A program made the position numbers and the translations under genes. The notes below the pieces were generated by a model, which searched no databases, was not told the DNA's origin, and was given only the letters and a program-made list of their open reading frames with translations. Positions 36,490 through 49,414 of a stretch of DNA of 64,000 nt are shown here, piece by piece. This DNA is from Antitrichia curtipendula (taxonomy: Eukaryota > Streptophyta > Bryopsida > Hypnales > Leucodontaceae): contig OX579635.1 in assembly GCA_951230915.1 (NCBI GenBank), forward strand, positions 49,166,001 through 49,230,000, given 5' to 3'. Numbering within the stretch: the first letter of the stretch is position 1; each line of letters opens with the position of its first letter.

Positions 36490-39400
36490 GATACCTTGGC
36501 GGTGGATCTTCTTTCTACACTTTGACTAACGGAAGATTGTCAGCAAGTAAAGGCATTATTCAGCAGTCGATGCCGCATTAGTGGGGCTCGTGGTTTCAAA
36601 ATATGACTTTCTAAATTCCCTATTCCACTCCCTTGATGGTGTAGTGGAATCCTATTTCATCGTCATCGGATTCTTCAATTTGTAGCTTCATGAGCATTAA
36701 AAGTTCGTTAGATAACTATGGAGTATTTCATACAGACAGTACAAGCAGTAATCTTAGGATTTCCCCTGTAGAGGTGCTCTGTTGAGACATTCATAGCAAA
36801 TTTATGCCACATCCCCAAAACTACTTCAATTAAGGAAATATAAGGTAGCCCGGACTTTCTCCTAATATAGAAGAAACTAGTGTGCCCATGTGCTGTTGTC
36901 ATAGCCAAAAAAAAGTAAAATTAATTTCCTAAATTTTTTATTGATACAAAAACTACGAAATTCAATAACTTTCACATTTTTCTGTTTATAGAATGATAAT
37001 GTTCCGTTTGTTTCAACAAACTCAATAAAGCTAGCTACGTTGATTCTAGATCAAATATAATGAAAGGGTCTGAGTATGAGTATTTGGCAACTATGCAGGT
37101 GGGTTGACTTCAGTTTCCTATGCCAGTCAGAATTTTTAGGAACCTTCACAACGTTGCAAATGGTAGAATGTAAGTTTTGATATACTATTCCATTCAAATG
37201 GCAAGAAACTAGGGGGAGAATAATATTTAATACAATGTGTAGGTAAGATACTCTGTGCATGTTAAGTATTTGGATTTTCTGAATGACACGTGTCTGGTAG
37301 AATATGAGAAGACTTTGAATTTTGATGCACTCACACAAACTCTGGCTAGGTTGGAGATATGTTCCACTGACATTGGAAATTTTAATTCCATCTGCGATTA
37401 CTTTATGAAGGTACACAACTTGTTTAGTTACTTCATAATAGATGCTTTTCCCTAATAAAGCCACATCGTGACACAAAAATCCTAAACCCCAGCGGTTTAG
37501 GTGGAATGAAATTCTCCCAATTTTTACAACTAAATGTTTAGAAAAATCTTACTTTGGAATCCTAGACTACAAACTCTACTAATTGTCTTTTAATTTAATT
37601 TCTATAAATTAAATATGACCACGTGGATGCACAGTCAAATAGCAATTTTAACCCCTAAAGTACCAAGGCCATTTTCTGTGAAAATCCACTCAAAACTGCA
37701 CCTACTGCTGCGTTTATAGAAAATTTCAACGAAATTTTTTTCCCCTAGTATAATCATTGGATTTTGTACTATACTTGAAGAAGAACAATTGGTAAAAATT
37801 TCATAACATTTGACCATACGGTTTGAAAGATATGAGCATTTGAGTTGAACCCCCTTTTTTTCTCATTGTGCCAAAAGCTTCACTTGCCTTTGACCATTGA
37901 TTGTTGTAAATGTTTTACTATGGTGCTGAATTTTTTTAAATCTCAAATTGTAAATCATGTTAGGAATGTCTCCAAAAAAATTTCAAGGAAAAATAAGACA
38001 TGGATCACTTTCAAAAAAATCTTGCAAATGAATGCAACAATGTCCAAAACTTTACAATGGCTCACACAACTTCTTGAGAAATAATTTCACCACATTATTT
38101 TAAAACTCAAAAACCCAAACGATGGATTCAAAGTATGTCTTCACAATCAAAAAAAAAACTGAAAAATAATAAAAAATCTGGTTTCTATGAAATTTAGAAG
38201 CACTATGTGAAGAAAGAGTGGAATATGGTTTTGGGCATGACATGAAAAAAGGGTTGGAAGTGTTCCCGATATGTTTCCCATTATGCTCCCGGTATGTTCT
38301 AATCATTGGGAACTTTCAGTAAGGAAGAACTTAGTACACTGGGAACCAAGCTTAGCTTCAACCGGATTACACTAAAGATGGTATTTAGTGTTATCTACAC
38401 TAATTGAAATAAAAAAGCTATAGTTTTTTACTCTTGATGGATATTTCTACCCAAGAGAACAATATCAAAATTCATTAAAAATGAGGATCTCTGTAAACAT
38501 AGTTGGTAAAAATATTCCTCCAGAGTAAAACGTTGTAGCATATTTACATCAATTAGTGTAAGTAACACTAAATACCATCATTAGTGTAGTATGCTTTGTA
38601 CCATTGCCACAGACAAATTGTAAGTAAAAAATTGTATTTAATTTTCTTAAACCAAAAATAACTAAAAAATGCACAAATTTTCCACCGTAGGTCCGAACGC
38701 CATAAAACAAAGCCCATGCACCCCTCCTCGCTGAGGGCTTTCCAATGGTACCAAGCACGCGACCGAAGGATGCACAGTCGTCCAGATTTCACTGTACCAA
38801 AACCAAAAAAACACATCAACTTGAATAGAATGATTGGAGAGGAGATGGGCAACTTCAATGTACTGCAACCTTGCCATCATCCCTACCACATGAAGTTAAA
38901 TTTTTTCATAAACACAAACTAAGTGTCCCAATCCATTCTCATCACACATGAATCAAACAAATACATAATAACTACAAAGATAAATAAATAATTCAAGTGA
39001 ACAAATACATTTGGTTTATGCATAGAACATTTTAAAAATAAATATTCCATTTTTTGCATTACATTTACAAATCCTGTCTTTGCATCTAAATAATGGAAAC
39101 CACAACTACCTTCAAAAAATTCAAAAATTCAAATCCTAAATATATTCATATAATGCATCTATACTCTCTGCTTTATTCATATGTTGTCCAAAATGAAATC
39201 TTTGGAAGAAGAGAGAAATCAATCACCTTATAACACATGAGTTGCATTGATAAAAGCAAAAAAAAAATCATCCACATTACTTACCTCTTGATTCAAAAAT
39301 TCATTCAAGCCACTCCCTAGAGATGTAGGAATCTTGCACAAGCCTACAAGCATAAGGAATTCAATATGCCAATCCCATTTTTTATTTATTTTGAAATTGA

Positions 39401-40600
39401 AAGCGAAAACAATCCAAAAATTGCAGAAGATTCTACAAGTGTCCAATGCTCCCACAAATTTGCACCTATGTGTCTTATGTGGTGTAGAAAATGTATACAA
39501 ATTCTATGAAAATTTTACCCCTACACTAAAGAGTTGTGGAAGATTTTGAAGAACTATGACAAAAGGATATTGCTCACACTAGTCATAGTTGTACAAAATC
39601 TTCCATAATCCATATTTGTTATTTTCAAAATGTTCTAGACATTCCTTGAAGACGTAGGAATTCTAAACAAGTCTATTAACAAGTAGTACGTATTTGATTG
39701 ATCTAACATTTTACCACACATACTAAAATAGAGTTACAAAAAATTTCAGCAAATTTTATTCAATTTAGACAATGGTTGCAAAAGTTTCAAGCTTTAGGGC
39801 GGGCTTAAAACTATGTGAGGACAGTTCTGGTCCCCTTGGGCAGTGAAGGGATAAGGTTTCATGGGGTTCAAACATATGAAGAGTGTATGTTAATGGATAT
39901 AGAATGGCATGGGAAAAAAATAAGAGAGATGAAAATAAGTATCCAACAAAAAAAATTAAAATACTACCCCATTTGTGGAAAAAATTGGAAGTCTTCATAG
40001 ACAAAGGTTTCTTTGGGTAAAAAAATATTAATAATGTGGGGCATGGGGTATAAAATGGCATAAGATTGAAATAAGGGGAGATGGAAATAAATATCCAACA
40101 TAGAAACTAAAAATACTACCTTGTTGAGAAGCTAAAGAAATAAATTACCCTTCAAATTAGAAAAGTTCACACAATGGAAACAAAAACCATTGGGTAAGAA
40201 ATTAGTACACTATAATATTTTCAAAGTTGATAAATTCCTAAAACATTTTATTAGAAACTACTATTTCTTTATCTAATATTATCATATAGTTTATGTTTAT
40301 CTCTACTCAACAGTTTTTTTTTGTTCCGTACAAGGGATTTTACATGTTTTTCAGCACTCTGCTATTTTATCAAACTTTAAACTCTATCTACCAAAAAATT
40401 TGGTATTTGGGCAGATGTGCCAACACAGGTAAATCCATCTACCATTCTTGATTGTGAAGTGCCGTGGAAGTCAGTTTTTCCTTGCCAAATTATTTCAACA
40501 ATGCCATCACACTTCCAAAGTTGACACAAACTTTGTAATGCAGAAGAACAAAATGCCCCCCCCCATTACAATAAAATCCAATCATCACTTAATATCTGTG
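36490..40600. other. AT-rich intergenic DNA; one MITE-like hairpin and one dispersed-repeat copy
   Basis: No coding sequence is supportable. The stretch holds a third copy of the dispersed repeat at 37645-37775 ('taacccctaaagtaccaaggcc', 'cactcaaaactgcac') and the inverted-repeat element at 38369-38587. Confidence 0.55.
38369..38587. mobile_element. MITE-like element with 39-bp terminal inverted repeats
   Basis: The left arm begins ACACTAAAGATGGTATTTAG (38369-38407). The right arm (38549-38587) is its complement with three mismatches over 39 bp. About 140 bp of AT-rich DNA separates the arms. A T and A flank both ends (TA-CACTAA ... TTAGTG-TA), compatible with a TA target duplication, but the duplication is too short to be decisive, so no superfamily is assigned. 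Confidence 0.7.
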
Positions 40601-41415
40601 CTAATCTCCCATTTTGTTCTATTGTAGGTGTCCAAATCCCAAACACATAAGAACTATGGTCTTGATCCCAATAGATGGTATTGTAGAAATCATCGACTCA
40701 AACACTGTATAAATGAGAGAACTTGTGAATCCTACAGAGCGTTCTTGAATATTCATAAATTCTGTTTGGCCCTGTAATGGAATGCTAGTTTGTAATCCCT
40801 CATCTATAGTTTTCTTGTACATGCATGGTCTTAGTTTCATAAAGCAGTCCTTCATTCATATTAAAACTCTGCAATCCGTTTGACCAACTCCACTTGGTCT
40901 TCTTCCCGTTCATCTATAGTGATTTCAGAGTTTTAATACTCCCATGACATAGTGACCCATGGTGTATCCTCTATTTATGCCACCTCTCCACCCTAATGCA
41001 AACATTTTTTCATTCACTTGGTCCTGGGTTTTTTTTATGTACCCTAAGCCTTCCTTCCTCAATTTTGTTGGAGATGTTGTCAAGTTTTCAAAGTCTTCAT
41101 AATTATTCTTCAAAAGTTAGATTTGATATCTGCTAATTTTGTGAATGAAATCACTAGCACTATGTCTTTTGTGTTCTTATCTTGGATGGCTACTTTATTT
41201 TTGTGTAGCATTAGATAATCCCATGGAATCTCATCCATCACCATTCCATCTAAAGCAATATCTTCTAAATTGTGAGTTCGTGAAATTATAACACATTCAT
41301 TATCTTCATGTGGAACTATTTTTTCAAACGTTTTCTTCAAAGATTTGTTGTACTGTGCTTTTGCATGAGCTTTGTTCTTCATGGTCATATTACCTTTCTC
41401 TCTCTTTCCCCTCAT
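40560..41415 (-). pseudogene. Heavily decayed coding relic, function unknown
   Basis: Coding character passes between frames on the minus strand. It begins with 'KAHAKAQYNKSLKKTFEKIV' (41415-41110), shifts frame to 'MFALGWRGGINRGYTMGHYV' (41113-40940), shifts again to 'ITIDEREEDQVELVKRIAEF', and then to a frame reading 'MHVQENYR', 'HSITGPNRIYEYSRT' and 'YWDQDHSSYVFGIWTP', with TGA, TAG and TGA stops between these pieces. The GWRGG segment and the WDxDH segment look conserved, but I cannot name the family with confidence. At least three frameshifts and three stops make it non-functional. Confidence 0.5.
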
Positions 41416-43349
41416 GATTGTACATATTCTATAGTTTTATAGAGATAATTCAAATACTTCAAATTTATTAACAAATAATAATTGTAAATACATCCAATGC
41501 GGTGAATGAAAATAATATTTCATATGGCTTTTGCTACTCTGTTTATACACTTATATCTAAAAGTGAAAGCAACCTTTTACATTAGAATTCATTTATTTTT
41601 TTGAAATGTAAAATATACCTTTAATTTATATGATTGGAGGTCTTTCACTTCTTTGAAAAGTAAAAGGATTCATTCACAATAGACTTCTTTCACTTTTCAA
41701 AAGTAAAACAAATCTTTTACATTAGAGTTCTACCTTTCACTGACCATCTAGATTGTCAAATTTCACTAAACTTGCTATAATTAAGATTGCTTCCAAAATA
41801 TACTACTTCCAAACTCTCACATGAATCATGTACATGCCATAATAGCCATATATAAAATCCAAGCCAATTATAAAAAAATCAAAATTTTTAAAACTCCCTG
41901 AACCTAATTTTTAAAATTCTCACTATGTTTCTTACAATCCTAAAAGATCAAAATTTTTAATTTTCTACACTTCTATTTTTAGAAAATACATATACAATAA
42001 TGTCACCTAGATGCCATATTTAACTACTTCTGGACTTTCAATAGTCCAGAATTAAAGAGATGGTGAAATCCCCCGATCTACCTCAATTTCTGCACTCATA
42101 AGTCTTTTGGAGAGTGCTTCTTCGTGTGCTTGGAAATGCTAGAAAATTTGTAAATTACTGTTCCGTAGTTGACTGTGTCAGAGTTCACGTGTCTGGATTG
42201 GGAGATCTGTGGACCAGGTTTCCATAATTTCAGCATCCCGTTTACAGCTCACGTCCCCGAACCTATCGAGAGATCCCACGATGACAACTAGTTCAAGCAA
42301 ATACGGCTCCGAGCCCTATATTAATACCTCACTCACCATTCTGTTTGAAACGAATGCATCGTGAGATCCCCTGACAAGGTTGTCGAATATGCGGCAGCTT
42401 CAGTGACAATCTTTGTGTCGAAGCGCTACAGTTTGATTCATGTGCTGTAGACAGTGCAATTTATAGATACATTAATGGAAGAAAACTTGAAATTCACTGG
42501 AAGTCCCAAACATCACTTCAGAATTATCAAACAAGCACTTCCTCTCGGGAAGAAGGAGACCATTTTTATCTAAGCAGGAGATCCCCCGATGGAGTGCTAA
42601 CACAAGAAACATTGTCATTTCACACTACATCCAGTGGAATGACTGGACTGTAGACAAGTGAGTCACAAGTGCTCAGACATTCAGCATACATCTGTAGACT
42701 GATGAATATCGGCTACTGTACTATTCCATCTGAGGTATTTCAGTTTGTGTGGAGAAAATCGGGGTTCTATCACTACTGAAATACATCCAATCTCTGATGT
42801 CCACGTAATTCTGAACATGCAGAACCCAGTCGACTGGAATTCCAACACGGATTGAAAGGGTAAAAAAATAAATGCGTATTCAGACTAATCTTTGTGCATG
42901 TATAATCCGAACACTGTATTTGTCATTGATAAAAATATGAACCACTTCCATTTCAGCAGAGGAAAGAAAAACAGCCCGCACTTCACATATCAGGTGACTG
43001 CCCGTGTTTCGCACGCATAATGAACACCATAAACGAATTCATATATTCATCAAGATTTATGATGCTAATACATGTCACATAAAAACAACACTGAGAGGTT
43101 CATCGTCTAACAGTCGAACTCAAACAGGGTAGTGTACATAGAAAACCTAACTTTCGACTAAGCTACCTCAATGTGGAAAGCCTCGTGGGATCTCACGATT
43201 TCCGCAGCGACCTGAACAATGCATCGTGAGATCACATGATGGCCGCGACAACCCCCGCAATGCATCGTGAGATATCACGATAGGCGCGCTACTCCACCGT
43301 ATGTCGGGAGATCTCACGATGGATTACTGTTCTTGGACAAGGCGCTTGA
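41416..43349. other. Intergenic DNA downstream of the transposase-like gene, containing a palindrome cluster
   Basis: Before 42.05 kb it is plain AT-rich sequence with nothing recognised. From 42.06 kb composition becomes balanced and the 18-bp palindromes begin. That change of texture may mark the left limit of a large element that includes the next genes. Confidence 0.45.
42265..43320. repeat. Cluster A of the 18-bp palindrome (7 copies)
   Basis: Copies of consensus ATCGTGRGATCYCACGAT lie at 42265, 42358, 42574 (partial), 43182, 43223, 43264 and 43303; a weak one is at 42059. The last four are regularly spaced (41, 41 and 39 bp) with loosely similar spacers ending in 'atg'. Examples are ATCGTGAGATATCACGAT (43264) and CTCGTGGGATCTCACGAT (43182). 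The last ends 30 bp from the stop codon of the transposase-like gene. Confidence 0.9.
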
Positions 43350-46300
43350 TCACGGGTCCAACACGTTTGCCTGATTCAAATTTGCCAAGGCAGCCTTCCT
43401 ACTCTTCTTAGGAATGGTTCTCGATTTCGGATCCACTATTTTCGACCAATTCGCATACGCCACAACAGCTGCGTCAACCCAGGTAGGGGCTGAATCTTCA
43501 ACAACCCATTTACCGTACCAACAATTCCGGTACCTCAACTCCAGCGTACTTTCGGAGTTATCGGGTCGCCAATACTGAATCAAAAACTTCCCGTAATTTG
43601 CGTCTCCTTCCAGTCTGCATACAGTAGACAATGCTCTTCCTTGCCAAACAGCACATGTTTCCGGGACTTCCGGCCTAAGAAGTACCCATGAGCCCGGTCG
43701 TATGTCCAGCCACGGATTGAATCTTTCCATTGGCGCTTCATTTGCGGGGCCGCAATAAGGTTTGGATTCTTCTTCTTCCTCCGGAATCACATCCATTGGA
43801 TTTCCTTGGCGAGGGACTCCATTCTGCGCTACCCTCCAATCATACTGTGGCCAGAAGCCTTCCACCAACTCCGGAGGACACTCAGGTAGTGGCTCCTTCA
43901 GCTCATCTAGTACGCACTTCCAGTATTTCACGTAAGGGCCGAATGCAGCTGCAAATCCCTCGTATTTTGACATTCCTTGTTGCCAGTACTGAATGTACTT
44001 CTCGAGTCCCACCAAAATGAAACCCTTGTTCACGGTAGCTTTCCGCGCCATTTCCCTTGCCTTCTCTTGATTTCTACTCGCGACGGGAACCTCGTTGCCC
44101 CACATGGGCTTAAATGGAACAGGCTTCGGACAACCGTGAGGGAGCATGGGGCGACCATTTTCATCTCTCTTCCAAATGCGTTGAGAAGGTTTATTAGACG
44201 GAAGCCACTTTGAATCAACCGCTGACTCCTTGTAATTCATGACGGGGACCCCATCAGTGTCCACGTAGAACTTGAACAGGTGCATCTCCCCCAATCCAAT
44301 TAATCTTTCGGAGCCACCGGTCTGGTAACCCTCCACGAACGCCTTGAAATCCCCCACCTCCTGTGTAAACTCCGGCAGAAATGACAATTCTTGGGACTTT
44401 ATGAAGGCTTTCATGAGGTCAGCGACGACAAAAGTGTTCTTGGTCTTGAGCGCCTTCAAAAGGTGGCTGAAATAGGCATCGATATCCTCGTGAGTATGTC
44501 CGACTAGTAGAAACCCGACCTGAATTTCCTTAAAGACACCTCGTGCAGTGAGCAACGACAAGAACGCCATTAGGTATTTGTTCTTGTTATCCTTAGCAGA
44601 GTTGTCGAGTTGAAGATATAACTTTTCAGGAAGGGGGGTCCTACCGACCCAAGCTCCTGGTTCAGTTAAAGTCAGGCTGTCCATACATCTCGACTTTCCT
44701 CTGAGCAGTGCCTCAAACATTGGATTCGCCAGAGGGTATGGAAAGAGGTCGCCTGCCTCTCGAATCGGTGGACCCTCCAGTCGGCGCAACGACCTCGCCA
44801 AAGACGAAATGGTGAAGTTGGAGTCTGCCGGCCAACACGATGGAGCATAATGGGCGTACACACCGTCACCATGACCATGAGCTACCATTCCTGTGACGCT
44901 CATGGAAAGCTGCCCCAAACCCGCCGTGGCCTTTGTCGTCACCCGCATTCTAGGGAGAGCCGTCTTCGCCGTATCCATCTTATCGTGAATTATACATAAA
45001 ATTCTCCGTGGATCTCGTTTGGATTCCTCACGCCAAAAGGCATACAGACGACGGCAAGACGCTTGGTGATTCAGATGGTGAGCCCTCTGATTCATGAACT
45101 CCACGTATTGGGGGCTTCCCTTTGGGGACTTCAGGATGTACTGCTGTAGATCGTCGCACAGGGTACATTTTGCGAACGAACTTCCAACAAGCTTAATGTG
45201 GACGTTGTTGAAGTGGTCCTTCTTAATTCTACTAATGGTCGATTGGCTAATAGGCGGCAGACCGTAGTCGGCATTCAACTGGAAAAACAGAACGACTAAG
45301 CTTTAGAAACAATACGAGCAAAAAGAGCCAGCGAACAAAAATGACAAACACTATTCCAGAGAAACGATCGTGACATCCCACGATCGTTGATCCAGTCGAG
45401 GGATCTCACGATCACTAACTGCATTACTCAGAATCAATGGGTTTACCTCGTTAGCATCCGCTTGGACTCGTTTCCAGTTTCTGCCTGCAGGCAGATATTT
45501 AAGAGTGTCCACTTGGCCATTACCGATACTGCGCATTTGGTGGGGCATTTGATCAGCGTTCTCGTCAATAATGGCTTTCATAGTCCCTGTAACCTGAACA
45601 GTCCGAGTCCTCGGTCGCTTAATCCCTTTGTTTCCGTGCGTCCCCGAATTCACGCCGTCGTTGTACATCTTGATGTAAGTGTGGTAGGTCGACTTTAGGA
45701 TTCCGTGAATTATGTACCACGCCGTACCACAAACTTCCACTCCCTGTAGTGTGATGAATTTTCGCTTTCGATCCCTATTCATTTCGTGGAGCTGCCCTCC
45801 CACTGCAATCCCATATTTGCGGCGGTCCTCGAACGACTTCAAGTAGTATTTCTGCCTAAGCAACAGCGTCAACTCCTGGTTAAAATGCTGACAACACAGA
45901 TGTTTGCAGCACTTTTGCGAGCTCACTTTGCGGATCTCTTTGTCTGCCGTTTTCCGGTCTAACTGTGATTCCTTCAGCTTTATATTGGGCTTACGGACTA
46001 CAAAGCGATATGGTGCTTTCATTCTACCTCCGAGATAAGCGAGAGGGTCATCTGTATCTGGATTGGCGGCGAAATGATCCACGGTCTCTTTCAACGACCG
46101 ACCGCTTGGAAACCAGCACTCCGACAATGGCCACCTCTCGTGCGACATTATGGCTTCTTCGTTACCCACAAAAACATGGAGGACTAATACACCCACAAAG
46201 CCCTCACCAAGTGTTTCATCCTGGAAATGATCCTCCGCCCTCCAGCAAATGATACGGCCCGACGAAACGTGGAGTCCTCATTCGTCTTTCCGATGAACAT

Positions 46301-46727
46301 CAAGTGCAAACCAGACCCCTTAGCGAATATATGGACAGGGATCCATTGGGGGATCCCTCGACGCTCTTACAACGTCGGCGATTCTCCACAGCACGACACA
46401 TCCCTGAACATCATACAATGTTCTATAACTCCTGTGTTGGGGGTTAAATCTTAAGTTCTGGAACGCTAACTTTATGGAATGAGGCTGCACCAGAATATAA
46501 ATCTAGGGCTCTACAGGTAGAGGCACACCCAGCCACTGGCCCTGAGGACGAACCTCCTTAACAATCCCGGATCCGACTTCACCGTATCCAGGAACAAACA
46601 GCTTAACCCAATCACCGATCAAGAACAATGGAGATTCATCGCTGGACTCCTGTAATCCACTTCCCACATGCTCACCGCGTACATATGGAACAATCGCATC
46701 AGCAGCGGACTCACTAAATGAATCCAT
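43350..46727 (-). CDS. Intact DUF7869-like transposase-type protein, four exons, 1000 aa
   Basis: Proposed exons are 46727-46515, 46457-46371, 46220-45447 and 45278-43350, all joined in phase 0, giving exactly 1000 codons plus TGA. Donors are GTAGAG (weak), GTAAGA and GTAAAC; acceptors are 'gttccag', 'tttccag' and 'ttttccag'. Visible parts: a small beta-rich N-terminal segment (DWVKLFVPG), a cysteine cluster CCKHLCC (about aa 204-210), GVEVCGTAWYIIHGI (about 260-275), CTLC (396-399), and an RNase-H-like core with candidate acidic residues in HDKMD (about 457), LQLDNS (583) and GHTHEDID (620-625). This arrangement matches my memory of eukaryotic DUF7869 proteins, which resemble DDE transposases. 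The frame is clean, unlike neighbouring mobile genes, so it may be recently active or selected. Introns 2 and 3 contain copies of the palindrome; ATG 46727 is the first in frame after a possible 5' acceptor. Confidence 0.72.
45367..45412. repeat. Palindrome copies inside intron 3 of the transposase-like gene
   Basis: ATCGTGACATCCCACGAT at 45367-45384 and GTCGAGGGATCTCACGAT at 45395-45412 lie within the 168-bp intron 45279-45446. A weaker copy (ATTGGGGGATCCCTCGAC) is in intron 2 at about 46343. Confidence 0.85.
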
Positions 46728-48610
46728 TCTCGGTGATTTATGGCAAAGAGATCTCGAAGATTTGTTGAACCTACAAAAATCATGAACTATACCAGGAGTT
46801 AGTTTAGTTAAGAGATCGGCGTTCCCTTCGTAGCCAAGGAACCTGACGACAATGTCTTCAGTTCCGGCTGACTACTAAGGAAACACTTGCAGTACGATAT
46901 ACAAGATACCTAGTCAATCATCAACAATAGTGTCAGGGAATCTAAGGATAGCAGGTCTTGGCAAATGAATAGAGTACCCCGACAAGGTACGTAAGAACAT
47001 CTGATGTCCACAAGCGATCGTGAGATCACACGATGCCCATGAAGGGAGCACTAAGCCAGTACGTACATTGAAGAGTAGGCCACTGGAACCAGACAGAAAG
47101 GTCCACACACCAAGGATCAATGCGTCGTTGGAACCCACGACACACAGGTCGTTGGGTCACCCTTTTCAGAGATCGTGGCATTCCACGATCCTCCTACCGA
47201 ACTACGCCTGGAGGGAATGAAATGCTAATAAACAAGTAAACGAACATAATTATGCAAGCAGATCCCAATCTCATATCTAATCGGTCGTGTGATCCCACGA
47301 CCAAAACATTCTAGGATCCACGAAACAGAGATCCCGAGATCTGCTCATTAGAAAGAAAGACAGCTGGATCCCTTGGTCGTCGGGAACCGAAGAAGACATA
47401 GTCCCGAGTTAACGAGACCCAGAACCAAATTTGGTGTAGTGAATCGTTGCATCCCACGAAACCAAGATCGTGAGATCCCACGATACTACGATCCTGTGAT
47501 CCTCCGATTTCTGGGTCGTTGATTTCCTCCATTCAGAGATCAGCGGGAGTCACTAAACTTCAGAATCATCGATCGTGGGATATCACGATCCTGTCTTATA
47601 CGTACGCGTACTATTCTATCGTATATCACCGTATCTAGACTTTGTCCTCAACATACGACGACACTGTGGCTATATTTACAGGCACATTAAGCTCTGTCTT
47701 TTGCCGTCTCCAAGTGAACCTCCATGTCACCAGAGCGTGGTGATTGCTTCACTAGGTGAGCTTCACTAGGTGAGTTTATCCTAAGTAAATCTATTGCTCG
47801 GAGCAACCACCCGCAGTCGGACTCTTCTGCACTCTGAATCTACACGCGCTTGAAGAGTTTCACGAAATTGCAGTGGCATGCATTCGACTGATGAAACACT
47901 CAGGCTCAAAATTCCACTGTAGTTGATAGGAATGCATTGCTTACCTCGTGAATAACGGCCCGGTCAAAGCATCGTCCGCCTCCACTCCAATCTCGTCGCC
48001 TACACCGGTAGACACCGACTCCACTCCCCCGCAGCGTGCTCCACTTGTTTACGTGTGCAAGCGAAAAGGAGAAGCTGAAGGTTCGTTTTGGGTTATAAAA
48101 CACCTGCACTGGAATTCAAGAGCTGTGGATTCCCGCCGTGAGTTTTCAAATTTTCAAGCGTTCCTTTTTTTAAAATGTTGGTTGGATGCGTTCTAGATTG
48201 CCGAGCCGCAATCAAGACGTGGAGTACGTGCGGTTTTACACTTTGGAAGTGGAATGAACTCTCGAATTCCGCGCTGCTCCGACCACAAGGAGGGAAGGCG
48301 TGGGACTCTTGACTTTGTGAGTGGAAATTCGCAGCTCCAGTGTTCCCTGCATTCCGGATCTTCACTGACATTCTGAAATTCGCCGCATTCAAGGATGGTA
48401 TCCCTGCACGGTTTCAGAGGAGTCAATGATGCTTCGAGCAAAGAGGATTCGGTCTTCCAGACTTTCATTTCCTGGATTTCACACGCGTCCAGGTCAATAC
48501 TTGGACGAGTAACTCTGTGTCCCTCCACCTCAAGGCGATCTAATGACCTGAATACCAACATAACGGTTCCAGAATTGCTGTGCCCTGGTCTGTTCCGTGC
48601 CTAATGTGCT
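46728..48610. other. 5' region of the transposase-like gene with palindrome cluster B
   Basis: There is no convincing CDS. A possible acceptor 'tttttgtag' about 45 bp upstream of ATG 46727 suggests a non-coding 5' exon farther right. Balanced composition and splice-like words continue to about 48.6 kb, so the promoter may lie near there, but no TATA box could be assigned. Confidence 0.4.
47017..47589. repeat. Cluster B of the 18-bp palindrome (7 copies)
   Basis: Copies are at 47017, 47172, 47284, 47443, 47467, 47491 and 47572. ATCGTGAGATCCCACGAT (47467) and ATCGTGGGATATCACGAT (47572) are near perfect. The copy at 47284 (GTCGTGTGATCCCACGAC) has matching changes in both outer arms, as expected if the symmetry itself is kept. 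Three copies at 47443-47508 repeat every 24 bp. Confidence 0.9.
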
Positions 48611-49414
48611 CTGTAGATAGGGGACTTTTTTGGTTCAATCTGTCAGTCGGTTTAGGCGAGGAGCGGGGGTTTGTTTTCCTTAGCCCCAGACCGCCTGCGG
48701 TTTTAGGGTGTGTACCAGTGATTCCAGAACTACTTTACTGAATTTAGTGAAACATGTTACCTAGGTTATTAGGATTTAGTGCAATATGCTACCTCCTCAA
48801 GACAAATGGGACTCAATTTTGGCTACCTTGAGGGTGAGTAGTATTAGAAAAAGTAAAGAAGATAGGATTTTGCAAATTTTAAAGAATCATTGGGAGTACT
48901 ATAATACAAAACAACCAAAATAGCTGCTAATTTCAATATAGAGGAAGTTGCACATTGCCTACCAAATTCTATTGTTTGTTGCAATCTTGACTAAAATCTA
49001 ATTTTTTCAAGGATTTTTTTGAATACACTTTTAGCTCCTGAAGTTTTTCAGTAGCAATGGAGCAAAATTTAGCCACTTCTATGATCATTAGTCTGTACTG
49101 GAACCCCTAAATGGCCAAGGCACCAGTTAGGTTTAGGTGGTTTCCGAAGAACTGTTGAGGTGGCAACTTACAAGAAAATGCTCTAGCCAAATATTTTAGT
49201 ATTCAGCTAAATTTTATATGGAGTTATGTTTTCATCCACATTTTTCGATGAGTGTCCTTTATACATGACATTTTCATTCAAAATTTTAAAAAAATTAGAG
49301 CAATTTGGCATTGTCATCTAAATTTTCTTCAAATTTCTTTATATATTAGTAGGCTCGATGCAACCCATTTATTTTTGAGGGATGGAGCTACACAAGGCCA
49401 AAAAATAGGGTTTA

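Noticed and set aside
43182..43320. CRISPR-like look: 18-bp repeats separated by ~23-bp spacers
   Set aside because: Only four units, repeats vary between copies, the same motif is scattered over 20 kb and inside exons, there are no cas genes, and the genome is eukaryotic.
46278..46280. In-frame TGA upstream of exon 3 of the transposase-like gene
   Set aside because: A better acceptor ('atttccag') at 46221 places this TGA inside the 150-bp intron 2, and the phases then match.
47740..47775. Two copies of GCTTCACTAGGTGA as an attachment-like repeat
   Set aside because: Only two adjacent copies with no integrase or element boundary nearby; too short to interpret.
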